This document shows positions 34,343-43,748 of a stretch of DNA of 64,000 nt, piece by piece (position 1 is the first letter of the stretch; each line of letters begins with the position of its first letter). The notes under the pieces are model-generated. The model had not been told where the DNA came from, ran no database searches, and saw only the letters and a program-made list of their open reading frames with translations. Source of the DNA: Azophilus sp965116165 (GTDB taxonomy: Bacteria > Pseudomonadota > Gammaproteobacteria > Pseudomonadales > Azotimanducaceae); NCBI GenBank assembly GCA_965116165.1, contig OZ220484.1:2790001-2854000 (forward strand), given 5' to 3'. The position numbers and the translations under genes were made by a program.

Positions 34343-35131
34343 ATGTCGGAGGGAGCGAAAATCACGCTGTCACCCATCAAGGCATTGAAAAAATCAGAGC
34401 TCATTGCCATCGAAGTACGCAGAAAGATCATGCATGGGCAACTCAGGGAGGGCGACAGCCTCCCTTCCGAAGCGGAACTGATCGAGCAATTCCAGATATC
34501 TCGGCCCACCCTGCGCGAAGCGCTACGCATCCTGGAAGCGGACGCGCTTATTTCAGTGCGCAGGGGTTCAAAAGGTGGCCCTGTCGTGCAGCTACCCGGC
34601 CCGGATCTCGCTGCTCACCACTTCGGTCTAGTGCTCCAAGCCCAAGACACAACCCTGGCGGATGTGTACCGCGCCAGACAATTTATCGAACCACCGGCCG
34701 TGCACATGGTGGTCGAATCTCCAAGTGCCGGAAAGGTGGCGCCCAGGCATCTTCGGGATGTCCTTGATGAGTTAAAACAGGCTACAGATAAACGGGACGT
34801 GGCCTTGATGAGCCACTATTCCACGCGTTTTCATGAGAAAATAGTCAAGTTGACTGGCTCAAAGACCTTGCTGCTGATCATGCAGATGCTTAACGATGTT
34901 TACTACAAGCACATGTCCGTAGAGTATGGAATCTCACTGGATATGTCGAACAACAGGGCTTTCAAGCGCAGCACATCGTTGGCTATAGCGGCCAACGAAC
35001 GCCTCATCGCCCTCATCGAGGAGGGCAATGCCGATGCGGCGACCATGTTCTGGCGCAATCACCTGGCGGGCGTACGCAAATACCTTTTCAAAAACCAAGA
35101 GACAAAGCGCATCATCGATGTGCTTGATTAG
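34343..35131 (+). CDS. GntR-family transcriptional regulator (FadR/FCD type)
   Basis: 262 residues. The winged helix covers residues ~15-85 (LREGDSLPSEAELIEQFQIS, RPTLREALRILEADALI, VRRGSKGGPVV). The C-terminal helical FCD-like domain has HYSTRFHEKIVKLTGSKTL. FadR/VanR-type members usually bind an organic acid or acyl-CoA and repress the neighbouring catabolic genes. It lies between two family B elements and close to the TonB-dependent receptor and SDR genes it may regulate; no operator is evident. Confidence 0.87.
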   Translation: MSEGAKITLSPIKALKKSELIAIEVRRKIMHGQLREGDSLPSEAELIEQFQISRPTLREALRILEADALISVRRGSKGGPVVQLPGPDLAAHHFGLVLQAQDTTLADVYRARQFIEPPAVHMVVESPSAGKVAPRHLRDVLDELKQATDKRDVALMSHYSTRFHEKIVKLTGSKTLLLIMQMLNDVYYKHMSVEYGISLDMSNNRAFKRSTSLAIAANERLIALIEEGNADAATMFWRNHLAGVRKYLFKNQETKRIIDVLD

Positions 35132-35180
35132 CCCGTATCTGCGGCGTTTCCACACCGGCTCATGTCATTGTGCGTCAGGC

Positions 35181-35360
35181 CAGCCCGACCTATTCGTGAA
35201 TGAACGTGGCGAGGCCGGCAAGAGTGGTGAAAGCACTGGGTGCGCGGACTGGAGCGCGCACAGGCATGCTTGACGGCACGTTGAGCACACGGCGGGAGCA
35301 CGGCCAGTGCTTTCCCGCTATTGACGGCCGCAGTGGTTTATTCATGAATAGATTGGGCTA
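35181..35360. repeat. Inverted-repeat element family B, copy 3
   Basis: About 180 bp, from CAGCCCGACCTATTCGTGAA to TTTATTCATGAATAGATTGG plus GCTAG. The last bases provide the TAG stop of the converging TonB-dependent receptor gene. This is the most compact full copy. Confidence 0.75.
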
Positions 35361-37529
35361 GAAGTCGAAAGCTACGTCAAGCCCCAGCATCCGCGGTGGC
35401 GCTATGAAGCCGAATAGGATGCCGTTAATGCTGGCCGTGTCGTTGAAGAGAACATGGGTGAAATACTTCTCATCCGTGAGATTGGTGGCCCACAGGCGTA
35501 AGCTCCAGTTCTCGCTGGAGTATGTCAGTGAAGCGTTCAACAGGCCCAGGTCGGGGACATCATCAAGTTTGTTGCGTGCGGACGGGTCGAACCGGTCGAA
35601 TTCGGTGCTAAAGCCATCCCGCCAGTCGTAGGCCACCAGTAGGCTGAAATCACCCATAGAAGTGAAGAAGTCCTTGGTCACGCTGATGCTGTAGTTCCTG
35701 CCCTCGATCAGCGACAGTTCGTCACCATCGTTCGGAGATTGACTATCGTCGAGTTCGCTGTTGGTGAAGCCATAGGTCGCCTGCAGTGTCAAATGGCTGG
35801 GCAGCAGCCAGGTTACCTCCAATTCCCCCCCTGGGATGATCGCGTCGGATTGCTGCAATGACCGCGAGGGAATGCCCGTGGCCGCATCCTCTCGGACCTC
35901 GAAAAATTGGTAGTCGGAGTAACTTTGGTGAAAGAGAGCCGCGTTGATGCGCAGAGAATCCTCTAGATACGCACCCTTGATACCGATTTCGTAGTTGATC
36001 ACCTGCTCCGGGGAAAAGAACTGCAGCTCACCCGCCGGAGTAGCATCTCCCGTGGTGCCACCCGCACGGTAGCCGGTCCCGACGGACGCATAGAGGAGCA
36101 CTTCGGGTTGTACGAACCACTCTGCCGAGACCAGGTAGGTTACGTCCTGTTCGTCGTAATCGAAGGGTGGAGAGACGGTGCCGGCCGGAGAGATGATGCC
36201 AACCGCGTCCTTGGTGTCGTCGGTATAACGTAGGCCGGCCGTCAGGCCGAATGTGTCTGTGAAGCTGTAGGTACCCTGAATATAGGCGGCGTGGGATTCG
36301 GATTCAACATGGGTCGACCGGAACACCGCCGGAGTACCGCCCAAGGCACCGATCAGATAGGTGGTGTTCTCCCGGAAAGCCTTCTCGTCATAGACGTATA
36401 GCCCGCCCACCCAGTCTAGTCTGCCATTGAGCGACTGTGCGTTGTACTGCAACTCGTATGACGTTTCCTCCGCCGACATGGTGTACTGAGCGAAGTCTAG
36501 GACGCTTGGTGGAACGGCAACGTTCTGGTCAATGTCGAAGTCCCGGTGGGAGGCCATGAATTTCAGGGTGGAGGTGTCGAAATCGCGCTTAAGGCGCAGG
36601 GCGTAAAAGTCTGACTCGCCGCCGGAGGAGTTATCTGGAACCGACTTGCGGGGCGCGAAACCGAACACGGTAAGATCGTTCTGGATGTCATCCAGATGTG
36701 GAGTCAGGGAAGCCCCCGGACCAAGCGCATCCACCGCGCCGACCGCTGCGGCGCTACCTTCGATGTCGGTGTTCTGGAAGGTCGCCTCAAGAACTGTGTT
36801 GTCAAACAAGGCCCAATGGAAATTGATCCGAGCCATACCCACTTCCTTTTCTCCGCGTTCGCTGCCGTCGCTATATTCCGCATAGCCGTCGCGCTCGCTA
36901 TGATCGGCCACCAAGCGCACCGCAACGCTGTCGCCCAGAGGCACATTTAGAGCACCACCTACGCGCAACTGACCAAGATTCCCCCATTCCCCCTTGACAT
37001 AGCCATTGAGACCGGCTGAGGGGTCCGCCTGAACGGTCTGAAACAGCACCGCACCACCAGTCGAATTGCGACCAAACAGGGTGCCCTGGGGTCCGCGCAG
37101 GGTCTGAATATTCTCTATGTCAACCATTGCTCCGTCCAGGACCATGGGCTTGGCCAGGGCATGACCGTCCTGATAGGCGGTCACAGCGCCGTCCACCAGC
37201 GTGCCGCTGTCATTCTGAACATTGCCCCGCATAACGATGCGGGTGTTGGCGGTGCCTCCGTTACCCGAAGGACTCATGCGTACGTTCGGATTGTTGAAAT
37301 CCAATTGTTCGAACTCGGTCAAGCCCAGTTTATCGAGCGACTCTTGGGAGAATACGGTCACCGACAGTGGAACATCCTGCAAGGTTTCCTCTTTCTTGCG
37401 GGCGGTAACGACAATCTCCTCCAGTTTCAATTCCGGTGCCTGAGATATCGCCGGCGTGGCCTGCAGTACGACAAAAGCACCAACCACAATGGCTAAGCCA
37501 TTGGATAGACATTTTAAACGCTTCTTCAT
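35358..37529 (-). CDS. TonB-dependent receptor
   Basis: 723 residues. A signal peptide (MKKRLKCLSNGLAIVVGAFV to PAISQ) is followed by a TonB-box region, LEEIVVTARKKEETLQDVPL, plug motifs MVDIENIQTLRGPQGTLFGR and NSTGGAV, and a barrel ending in MLGLDVAFDF. ATG 37529 has AAGGGGGT upstream; the frame is open to 37691 without support. It belongs to the same broad receptor group as 19413-21737 and sits in the CoA-ester cluster, so it may import the lipid or terpenoid substrate. The stop codon is part of a family B repeat. Confidence 0.87.
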   Translation of the reverse strand: MKKRLKCLSNGLAIVVGAFVVLQATPAISQAPELKLEEIVVTARKKEETLQDVPLSVTVFSQESLDKLGLTEFEQLDFNNPNVRMSPSGNGGTANTRIVMRGNVQNDSGTLVDGAVTAYQDGHALAKPMVLDGAMVDIENIQTLRGPQGTLFGRNSTGGAVLFQTVQADPSAGLNGYVKGEWGNLGQLRVGGALNVPLGDSVAVRLVADHSERDGYAEYSDGSERGEKEVGMARINFHWALFDNTVLEATFQNTDIEGSAAAVGAVDALGPGASLTPHLDDIQNDLTVFGFAPRKSVPDNSSGGESDFYALRLKRDFDTSTLKFMASHRDFDIDQNVAVPPSVLDFAQYTMSAEETSYELQYNAQSLNGRLDWVGGLYVYDEKAFRENTTYLIGALGGTPAVFRSTHVESESHAAYIQGTYSFTDTFGLTAGLRYTDDTKDAVGIISPAGTVSPPFDYDEQDVTYLVSAEWFVQPEVLLYASVGTGYRAGGTTGDATPAGELQFFSPEQVINYEIGIKGAYLEDSLRINAALFHQSYSDYQFFEVREDAATGIPSRSLQQSDAIIPGGELEVTWLLPSHLTLQATYGFTNSELDDSQSPNDGDELSLIEGRNYSISVTKDFFTSMGDFSLLVAYDWRDGFSTEFDRFDPSARNKLDDVPDLGLLNASLTYSSENWSLRLWATNLTDEKYFTHVLFNDTASINGILFGFIAPPRMLGLDVAFDF

Positions 37530-38137
37530 TGGGTACCCCCTTATCTGGGTCGAACGTGCGCAAAGTGTTGGCGTTGCGAATGGTTGTTCGCCACCGCATC
37601 GCTCCAATCCTGAATCGGGCAGGCCCGCGCGGAGCGGCACTTCAGATGCTCTCTTAGCGATTAGTTGTATAATATAGATATTTAAACGCATTGGGAAGAT
37701 GCCTCGTGTGATTCAATTTGACCGCTTACTGGACGGGGTATTCTTCGAGTACCGGATCGTCGCACGGGAGGGGTTGAGGTCGTCCTTCCGGTGTGCCCGC
37801 CCGCCAATGAATTCAACAGCATGCGCTCTTATCGAAGGTACCGCGGCGAAAAGGATCTGCCAAGCGCCGCGCAAGTTTGGATCGATTTCAATATTCCATG
37901 AGGCCGCGTTAAGCCTGCCACACCCCTTTTCGCTCGCGGAACTCGCGGAAATAGAAGGGGTTAACCTATTTACCCATCATGCCGTTATACTTGGGCTCGC
38001 TAATCCTCGGGGTCGGCTTGACAGATAAGGCTGTTGTCTCGCCACAAGATCCGTCTTAGCCATGGGATATTCAAGAAACGCATGCGGTGCGGCGATAGGT
38101 TGCCCGCGGACGGTTTTCTGAACGAAGGAGTCTCTAA
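37530..38137. other. Long gap between the receptor and a crotonase gene
   Basis: A low-GC patch (37660-37690) contains TATAATATAGATATTTAAAC and may hold the receptor promoter. A plus-strand frame, 37699-38028, has no recognisable similarity and no ribosome-binding site. AACGAAGGAG just before 38138 is the ribosome-binding site of the next gene. Confidence 0.4.
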
Positions 38138-38938
38138 ATGTCCGATCTGATTACAGAGTTCGATAACGGATTGCTTAAGCTCACGCTGAACCGCCCGGAA
38201 AAACGCAATGCATTGAATCCGTCCCTGATGAAGGGATTGCGCAATGAACTGTTGATCGCAGAAAAGCGGCGTGATGTCAAAGTTGTGGTGCTGGCCGGCG
38301 CCGGCGGTGCCTTCTGCTCCGGAGGCGACCTGAAAGCGAGGGCCGCGTTCGAGAGGGGCTCGTTCCGGAAACCGACCGAAGAGAAGAAGGGCGACACCCC
38401 AAACACCCCACCGGCGGTTGAGGATATTATGGAAGGATCCCGTCGCAACTATGATTCGTCGCGTATATTGCACGATATGACCAAGCCCACTATTGCTATG
38501 ATCCGCGGCGCGGCCGCCGGCGCCGGTCTCAATCTCGCAGGTGCCTGCGACCTGCGCATCGCTTCCGAAAATTCCAGATACCTGATGCCATTCCTAGATG
38601 TGGGCCTCTCCGGTGACCACGGCGGTGCTTATTTCTGGACCCGGATATTGGGAACGGCAAAGGCCCGTGAGCTTTACTTCTTGAACCCGGATCTAAGTGC
38701 CCGACAGGCTCTTGAATACGGCATGGTGCACCGGGTGGTTCCCGACGAACAACTCGAAGATGCGACCATGGAAGTCGTGGACCGCATCCGCCACGGTTTC
38801 ACCGCGGCCTACTACTACGCCAAGAAGGTGCTGAATGCGGCGGAGAATCGCACCCTGCCGGAGGTATTGGACATGGAAGCCATGTTTACCACCCTCTCTG
38901 GTAGGGCTGGCAAGCGAGCACCGAAAAAATTGGTATAG
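38138..38938 (+). CDS. Enoyl-CoA hydratase/isomerase family protein
   Basis: 266 residues. AGAGGAFCSGGDLKAR near residue 55 is the CoA-binding oxyanion loop. The Glu pair of classical hydratases is absent: RGAAAGAGLNLAGACDLRIA has Asn where Glu144 of rat crotonase would be, and DVGLSGDHGG has Asp instead of the second Glu. The Asp in GLSGDHGG is typical of isomerase or hydrolase-like crotonases such as PaaG, so isomerisation or another reaction is more likely. An AAGGAG site lies upstream. Confidence 0.87.
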   Translation: MSDLITEFDNGLLKLTLNRPEKRNALNPSLMKGLRNELLIAEKRRDVKVVVLAGAGGAFCSGGDLKARAAFERGSFRKPTEEKKGDTPNTPPAVEDIMEGSRRNYDSSRILHDMTKPTIAMIRGAAAGAGLNLAGACDLRIASENSRYLMPFLDVGLSGDHGGAYFWTRILGTAKARELYFLNPDLSARQALEYGMVHRVVPDEQLEDATMEVVDRIRHGFTAAYYYAKKVLNAAENRTLPEVLDMEAMFTTLSGRAGKRAPKKLV

Positions 38939-39028
38939 CGGATGGTATCCAAAGCACTGCGCAGATCAATACGATACGTAGTTGCATATGCAGCCGAGAA
39001 ATCTCCGGCTAGCCCATCGTCAGCGGCG

Positions 39029-39838
39029 CTAGGCTGAAAAACTTCGGTCTTTCGACTTCTTGGCATTGAAGGCGTCGATCTTCTCCAGGTGCTCCGGGCT
39101 CATGCGCAGCAAGGTGTTGGCAACACGGTCGAAATTTCGCGCCGTGGTACGGTCGCTCGAGGCAGCCGAATCGATTGCCAACTTGGCGAGACCCAAGGCC
39201 TCGGGACTCAGTTCCACAAGACTACGGGCAAACTTCCGCACTTCCTCCGTGAATGATTCATGCTCGTAGACGGCGTGAACCAATCCGATCATCTCCGCTT
39301 TTCTAGCATGGATCCTGTTGGGCGCCATCGCGATCCAACGGGCCCAGTGCGGTCCAACAAGACGCGTCATACGGCTGATACCGCCCGATCCCGCGATCAC
39401 ACCGAGCACCGGAATTTCCGGGAGGCCGTAGCTCGCGTTCTCAGACGCCAGGCGAAAATCGCAGGAGACGGACAACTCTACGCCCACCCCGAGACAGGGC
39501 CCCTGGGCGGCGTGGATTACCGGCTTCTCAATCGCCTCAAGTTCATCGAACACCTTGTGCAATTGGCGGTAGTCCTGGCGCATGGTGATACCCGTCCGAG
39601 CCTTCCTCTGCCTGTCTGAATCCTGCATACGGCCGATATCCATGCCAGCGGTGAAATAACGGCCTTCGGCGGCGAATACCAACACCCTATGCCGCGGGTC
39701 GCTGCCGAAATCGGCCACGGTCTGTTCGAGAACCTCTCTCATTTCCGGACTTACCGCGTTGAGTTTCTTGTCGCGGGTAAATGTCAAGGTCAGCACACCC
39801 CGGTCTTGGGTGCGCCTGATGTGCGTTGAGCCAGGCAC
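39029..39838 (-). CDS. Enoyl-CoA hydratase
   Basis: About 269 residues from GTG 39838, which has AGAGG 7 bases upstream and gives family-normal length. An ATG at 39898 overlapping the previous gene would add 20 residues. FAAEGRYFTAGMDIGRMQ is the oxyanion loop. Both catalytic glutamates are kept, in LGVGVELSVSCDFRLA and LPEIPVLGVIAGSGG, so hydration of 2-enoyl-CoA is plausible. It follows the SDR gene on the same strand, probably as one transcript, in contrast to the Glu-less paralogue at 38138. Confidence 0.87.
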   Translation of the reverse strand: MPGSTHIRRTQDRGVLTLTFTRDKKLNAVSPEMREVLEQTVADFGSDPRHRVLVFAAEGRYFTAGMDIGRMQDSDRQRKARTGITMRQDYRQLHKVFDELEAIEKPVIHAAQGPCLGVGVELSVSCDFRLASENASYGLPEIPVLGVIAGSGGISRMTRLVGPHWARWIAMAPNRIHARKAEMIGLVHAVYEHESFTEEVRKFARSLVELSPEALGLAKLAIDSAASSDRTTARNFDRVANTLLRMSPEHLEKIDAFNAKKSKDRSFSA

Positions 39839-39887
39839 GTTTATGACCTCTCTGGATCGGTTTGCAAATTTGTGGCTACCCGCGGCA

Positions 39888-40643
39888 TCAGAATGCATCC
39901 GCGCTGCGCAAGTCGATGTGATGTGTGGCGCAGTCCGAGGGCAGGTCCAGCGCGAACAGCGCGGCATTCGCAACGCGATCAATGGGCATCGCCGACCCTG
40001 TATGCACCGCCGTTCCTCGCTCCCGCACGAAGGCGTAGAACTTCTCTCTCAGCTCATCTGACCATTCAGCAGAGAACGAAGTATCCTGCATGGAGCCACT
40101 GCGCAAGGTGGTTAGCTGAATGCCCCGTTCCTGGTAAAGCTCCTTGCGGATGCCGTCGATCATCGTCTCCATCGCCGCTTTGGCCGCGGCGTATAGCGCC
40201 AGCATGAACACCGGTCGGCTTACGGATTCCGAGGAGATGAAAACGCAACGACCAGCCTCCATTATGGGCGCCGCCTGCTGCAGACAATAGATGGAACCCG
40301 CGACATTCATGGAGAGGCTGGTGTTGACGACATGCTCTGGCAAATCCTCAAAGCTGTGCGCCTCGGCATAGGTCGCGCTAATGATCAGCCCGTCGATACG
40401 GCCACTCAGCTCAGCGATCTGCCGGAAAGCGTCTATTATCGACGAGCGGTCTGTGAGATCGGTCCGCACCCAGTTCGCCAGGTTGCCGTACCGTTCATGC
40501 ACTGCAATTGTCTCTCCCGGGGTTCGGGAGAGAAGGAAAACCCTATCCCCCCTCGCGAGTAGTTTCTTGGCACAGGTCAACCCCAGCCCTTTCTTGCTAC
40601 CACCTGTGATAACGACCGACTTGTTTGGCTGTGATCTATCCAT
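39888..40643 (-). CDS. Short-chain dehydrogenase/reductase
   Basis: 251 residues. The cofactor motif is TGGSKKGLG (13-21), catalytic Ser lies in FISSES (136-140), and Tyr151/Lys155 in YAAAK. The NAG motif is replaced by ISATYAE, unusual for classical SDRs. It precedes the enoyl-CoA hydratase gene and may oxidise the 3-hydroxyacyl-CoA it makes, but the substrate is unknown. A family A MITE lies 18 bp upstream of the ATG. Confidence 0.83.
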   Translation of the reverse strand: MDRSQPNKSVVITGGSKKGLGLTCAKKLLARGDRVFLLSRTPGETIAVHERYGNLANWVRTDLTDRSSIIDAFRQIAELSGRIDGLIISATYAEAHSFEDLPEHVVNTSLSMNVAGSIYCLQQAAPIMEAGRCVFISSESVSRPVFMLALYAAAKAAMETMIDGIRKELYQERGIQLTTLRSGSMQDTSFSAEWSDELREKFYAFVRERGTAVHTGSAMPIDRVANAALFALDLPSDCATHHIDLRSADAF

Positions 40644-40661
40644 CGCTCATCAATATCTTAG

Positions 40662-40760
40662 GGAAGGTCTGAACAATTCGATAGAACAGCATTGAGATAC
40701 TTGTAGGCTATTAGTTTTATTGGCTCGGATGCCGCGACTACAGGATTAATCAGAGGTTCC
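40662..40760 (+). mobile_element. IS5-like MITE, family A, copy 9, with TTAG target duplication
   Basis: 99 bp from GGAAGGTCTGAACAATTCGA to TTAATCAGAGGTTCC, flanked by TTAG on both sides. It lies between the SDR and glnE genes. Confidence 0.9.
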
Positions 40761-40790
40761 TTAGTGTTTATCCGCAAGATGCCAATTGCG

Positions 40791-43535
40791 TTACCGTGCC
40801 GCATAGACGCGCGGCTCTTCGAAAATCCGCTCCCAGGCCTCGCAGACGATTTCCCGATGTACGGCGAGCGCCGCGTCGGTCTGGGTGGATTCCGTCAGGT
40901 CCAACGAGCGGCGATGCGCCTCGCCGCGCAGGGCCAGGTAGGCGAGCACCAGACGCTCCGCCTCTTCCTCGGGAAGTACGCCGGCCATGCCCACTTCTTC
41001 GAGGATGCGCACATTGTCCGGCCAATTGGCGAGGTTCGGATACTTATGCGCCCAGGCCAGCACCAGATATTGGACCATGAATTCCACATCCACGATGCCG
41101 CCTGTGCCGCGCTTCGGGTCGGCACCGCCGCCGTGGTGCGTCTCGATGCGTTTGCGCATGGCGATGACCTCCCTGCGCAGGGCACCAATGGGCCGGGGCC
41201 GACAGAGCAGTTCCCGCCGTGCCGCCTCGAACGACTTGATCAGCGCCGGGTCGCCCGCCACCGCCCGCGCCCGAACCAGCGCCTGATGCTCCCACACCCA
41301 GGCATTTTCGTTTTGGTAGTTTAGAAACGCCTTGAGGCTCGAAACCAGGGGCCCGGCGTTGCCGGACGGGCGCAGTCGCATGTCGATGTTGTACAGCGGT
41401 CCGGCATAGGTGCGGATGGTGAGCAGGTGCATCAGCCGTCGGACCAATCGGTGCAGGAATTGGGAAGCGGAGGCGGGCAGGTCGTGGATGAAAACGATGT
41501 CCAGGTCGGAGTCCGGCCCCAGTTCCAGACCGCCCAGCTTGCCGTAGCCGACGGCGATGAACGGCCGCCGGCCACTGTCATCGAACCCGCTTGCATGCGG
41601 TGCGCATTGGTCCCAGGCGATCCGAATGCTGTGTTCCAAAACCGCCTCGGCCAACCAACTCAGGTAGTCGCTGACGTGCATGATGGGCAGCAGTCCCCGC
41701 GTCTCGGCAACCGCTACTCGGAACACCCGCTGTTCCTTGAATGTGCGCAGTCCGTCGACCAGCGCCTCTTCGTCCTCGGCGGCATCGAGAGCCGCCCCCA
41801 ATTCATCCACCAGGGATTCCCGGCCCGACAACAGATCCCAGGCGTGCTTGTCGAGCAGCACCTCCATAAAGGTTGATTGGGAAACAAGTTGCTCGGCCAC
41901 CCAGCGGCTTTGCCCCGCCAGGCGCACAAAAATCTGCAGGGCTTCCGGATTTTCCCGCAACAGGGCCAGATAGGTGGAGCGTCGCAGTAGCGATTTGAGA
42001 ATGGGCACGAGCCGCTCCACCACACGAGCCGGCTGTGGCTGGCGGCAGGCGATTTGCAGTACTTCGGGCATCAGGGTGTCCAGACGTTTGCGTCCCTCCT
42101 CGCCCACGGAGGAGCGGTCGCGGGCCATCGCCAGATCGCGCAGCAGCGCCACCACAGTTTTCGTATCGTCAAAGCCCGCCTCGGCGAGTTGCGCGTGGTC
42201 TTCCCGTCCGTCCCACAGGCCGCCTTCGCTACGCGGGGCCTCGGCACCGACCACGCGGTCGAAAATGCGCTCCACATTGTCCCGGTGGCCGGCCAGCGTG
42301 GAGAGGAACGCCGTATAGGACTCGAATCCCATGGCGCAGGCCAACCTTGTGCGACCGATTTCGTTGACCGGCAGCTCCTGCGTCTGCCGATCGGCCTCGG
42401 CTTGGATGCAATGTTCCGCGTCGCGCAGGAACCGATAGGCATCGCTCAGCTCGGCGGTGGTTTCCGCGTCGAAGTGCCCGGCATTGCCCAATTCGGTTAG
42501 CGCCGCCAGAAATCCGCGTTTCTGCATGTTGGCGTGCCGCCCGCCGAGGATGAGTTGTTGCACCTGCACGGCGAACTCGGCGTAGCGGATACCGCCCGGG
42601 CCGAGTTTCACGTTGTCCGGCTTATGGCGTTCGGCGGCCAGCCGCGCTTTCATCTCGCGCATCGATTCCAGTGAGCCGAAATCAAGATACCGGCGGTAGA
42701 CGAAGGGCCTCAGCGATGCGAGCAGCTCGTCACCGCGTTCGATATCGCCGGCGCAGGCGCGCGCCTTCAACAGCGCGTAGCGTTCCCAACTGCGTCCGGT
42801 CGCTTCGAAATACTGCTGCATCGCGCCGAAGTGCATCACCAGCGGGCCACTTGCCCCATAGGGCCTCAGACGCATGTCGACGCGGAAGACGAAACCATCC
42901 ACTGTTACTGGATGCAGCAGATCGATCAAACCCTGGCCGACTCGCGTGAAGTATTGTTGGTTCATGAACCCGGAGGTCGTGCGGCCCTCCTCGGGATAGG
43001 CGAAGATCAGGTCGATATCCGAAGAGAGATTCAACTCCCGGCCACCGAGTTTGCCGAGGCCGAAAACGACCAGACGCTGCAGGGTGCCGGTCTCGGCGCC
43101 TTGGGGCTCGCCCGCTCGTTTCGTTTCCCGCCTTGCGGCTGCGTCGAGCGCCGCGCCGATGAACCGGTCGGCCATGAGGGAAAGGGTGGCGGTGGTTTCC
43201 TCAAGCGAGGCCGCGCCGGTTAGATGACGCCAAACAATCCAAAGCTGGCAGCGGTTGCGCAATCGTCGCAACAGGCGTTTGTGCTCGGCGACATTGCCGG
43301 CTTCGGTGGCGGCCGCCGTTAATTCCCGAAGCAGCCAAGCCTCTGTGAGAGGCTCTTCAAAACGCCCCCGATTGGCCGATTCCAGAAACCAATCCCGCTG
43401 TTGCGCCGCCACCCGTTGGGCAAACTCGCTCAGGGCGAGTATTCGTTGCGCCGCACCGGACACATCGAGGCGTTCCCGGGCCCTGAACCGATCCACCGAT
43501 TCAAGAAGATTTTTAGGTAGTGGTTGAGCGTTCAC
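40791..43535 (-). CDS. glnE: Bifunctional glutamine-synthetase adenylyltransferase/deadenylyltransferase
   Basis: 914 residues, near the usual ~945. Both nucleotidyltransferase domains are present: VFGLGKLGGRELNLSSDIDL near residue 160 (deadenylylating half) and IAVGYGKLGGLELGPDSDLD near 665 (adenylylating half). The enzyme adds or removes AMP on GlnA according to PII status. The start is GTG 43535 (MNAQPLPKNLLESVDRF); no good ribosome-binding site is visible and a MITE scrap begins 14 bp upstream, so the native promoter may be disturbed. The nitrogen regulator ntrC is truncated elsewhere in the window (52589-53346). Confidence 0.95.
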   Translation of the reverse strand: MNAQPLPKNLLESVDRFRARERLDVSGAAQRILALSEFAQRVAAQQRDWFLESANRGRFEEPLTEAWLLRELTAAATEAGNVAEHKRLLRRLRNRCQLWIVWRHLTGAASLEETTATLSLMADRFIGAALDAAARRETKRAGEPQGAETGTLQRLVVFGLGKLGGRELNLSSDIDLIFAYPEEGRTTSGFMNQQYFTRVGQGLIDLLHPVTVDGFVFRVDMRLRPYGASGPLVMHFGAMQQYFEATGRSWERYALLKARACAGDIERGDELLASLRPFVYRRYLDFGSLESMREMKARLAAERHKPDNVKLGPGGIRYAEFAVQVQQLILGGRHANMQKRGFLAALTELGNAGHFDAETTAELSDAYRFLRDAEHCIQAEADRQTQELPVNEIGRTRLACAMGFESYTAFLSTLAGHRDNVERIFDRVVGAEAPRSEGGLWDGREDHAQLAEAGFDDTKTVVALLRDLAMARDRSSVGEEGRKRLDTLMPEVLQIACRQPQPARVVERLVPILKSLLRRSTYLALLRENPEALQIFVRLAGQSRWVAEQLVSQSTFMEVLLDKHAWDLLSGRESLVDELGAALDAAEDEEALVDGLRTFKEQRVFRVAVAETRGLLPIMHVSDYLSWLAEAVLEHSIRIAWDQCAPHASGFDDSGRRPFIAVGYGKLGGLELGPDSDLDIVFIHDLPASASQFLHRLVRRLMHLLTIRTYAGPLYNIDMRLRPSGNAGPLVSSLKAFLNYQNENAWVWEHQALVRARAVAGDPALIKSFEAARRELLCRPRPIGALRREVIAMRKRIETHHGGGADPKRGTGGIVDVEFMVQYLVLAWAHKYPNLANWPDNVRILEEVGMAGVLPEEEAERLVLAYLALRGEAHRRSLDLTESTQTDAALAVHREIVCEAWERIFEEPRVYAAR

Positions 43536-43549
43536 AAGTTGATTCTAAA

Positions 43550-43566
43550 GGAAGGTCCGAACAATA
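43550..43566 (+). mobile_element. IS5-like MITE family A, left-end scrap (copy 10)
   Basis: GGAAGGTCCGAACAATA after CTAA matches only the first 17 bp of the element; the rest is absent. Confidence 0.5.
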
Positions 43567-43583
43567 TGCTTGTCCAATCGAAC

Positions 43584-43690
43584 GGTCGCGCATCCTAGCC
43601 GGAGTGGATACCGCGACCTTGATCGGTGTGCTCATTGATTTTGTCCTCTATTGGTCGCGCATCCTAGCCGGAAAAGTGGATACCGCGACC
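43584..43690. repeat. Two direct repeats, each an inverted repeat, upstream of argA
   Basis: 43584-43618 and 43653-43690 share GGTCGCGCATCCTAGCCGGA and TGGATACCGCGACC, differing by 3 bp. Each unit can fold by pairing GGTCGCG with CGCGACC and TCC with GGA. They lie in the leader between glnE and argA. They could be transcriptional signals for argA or a small repeat family. Confidence 0.55.
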
Positions 43691-43748
43691 GTATTGCTGT
43701 TCAATTTGCACCTTGCATCCGGTTCGAGGGCCGCATTGGCAAGCCGCT

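Noticed and set aside
37699..38028. Possible gene between the TonB-dependent receptor and the crotonase
   Set aside because: No ribosome-binding site, no recognisable similarity and mixed codon use; kept as a gap.
43584..43690. CRISPR array upstream of argA
   Set aside because: Only two units of unequal length, with strong inverted symmetry reaching the unit ends; this suits hairpin repeats better than CRISPR.
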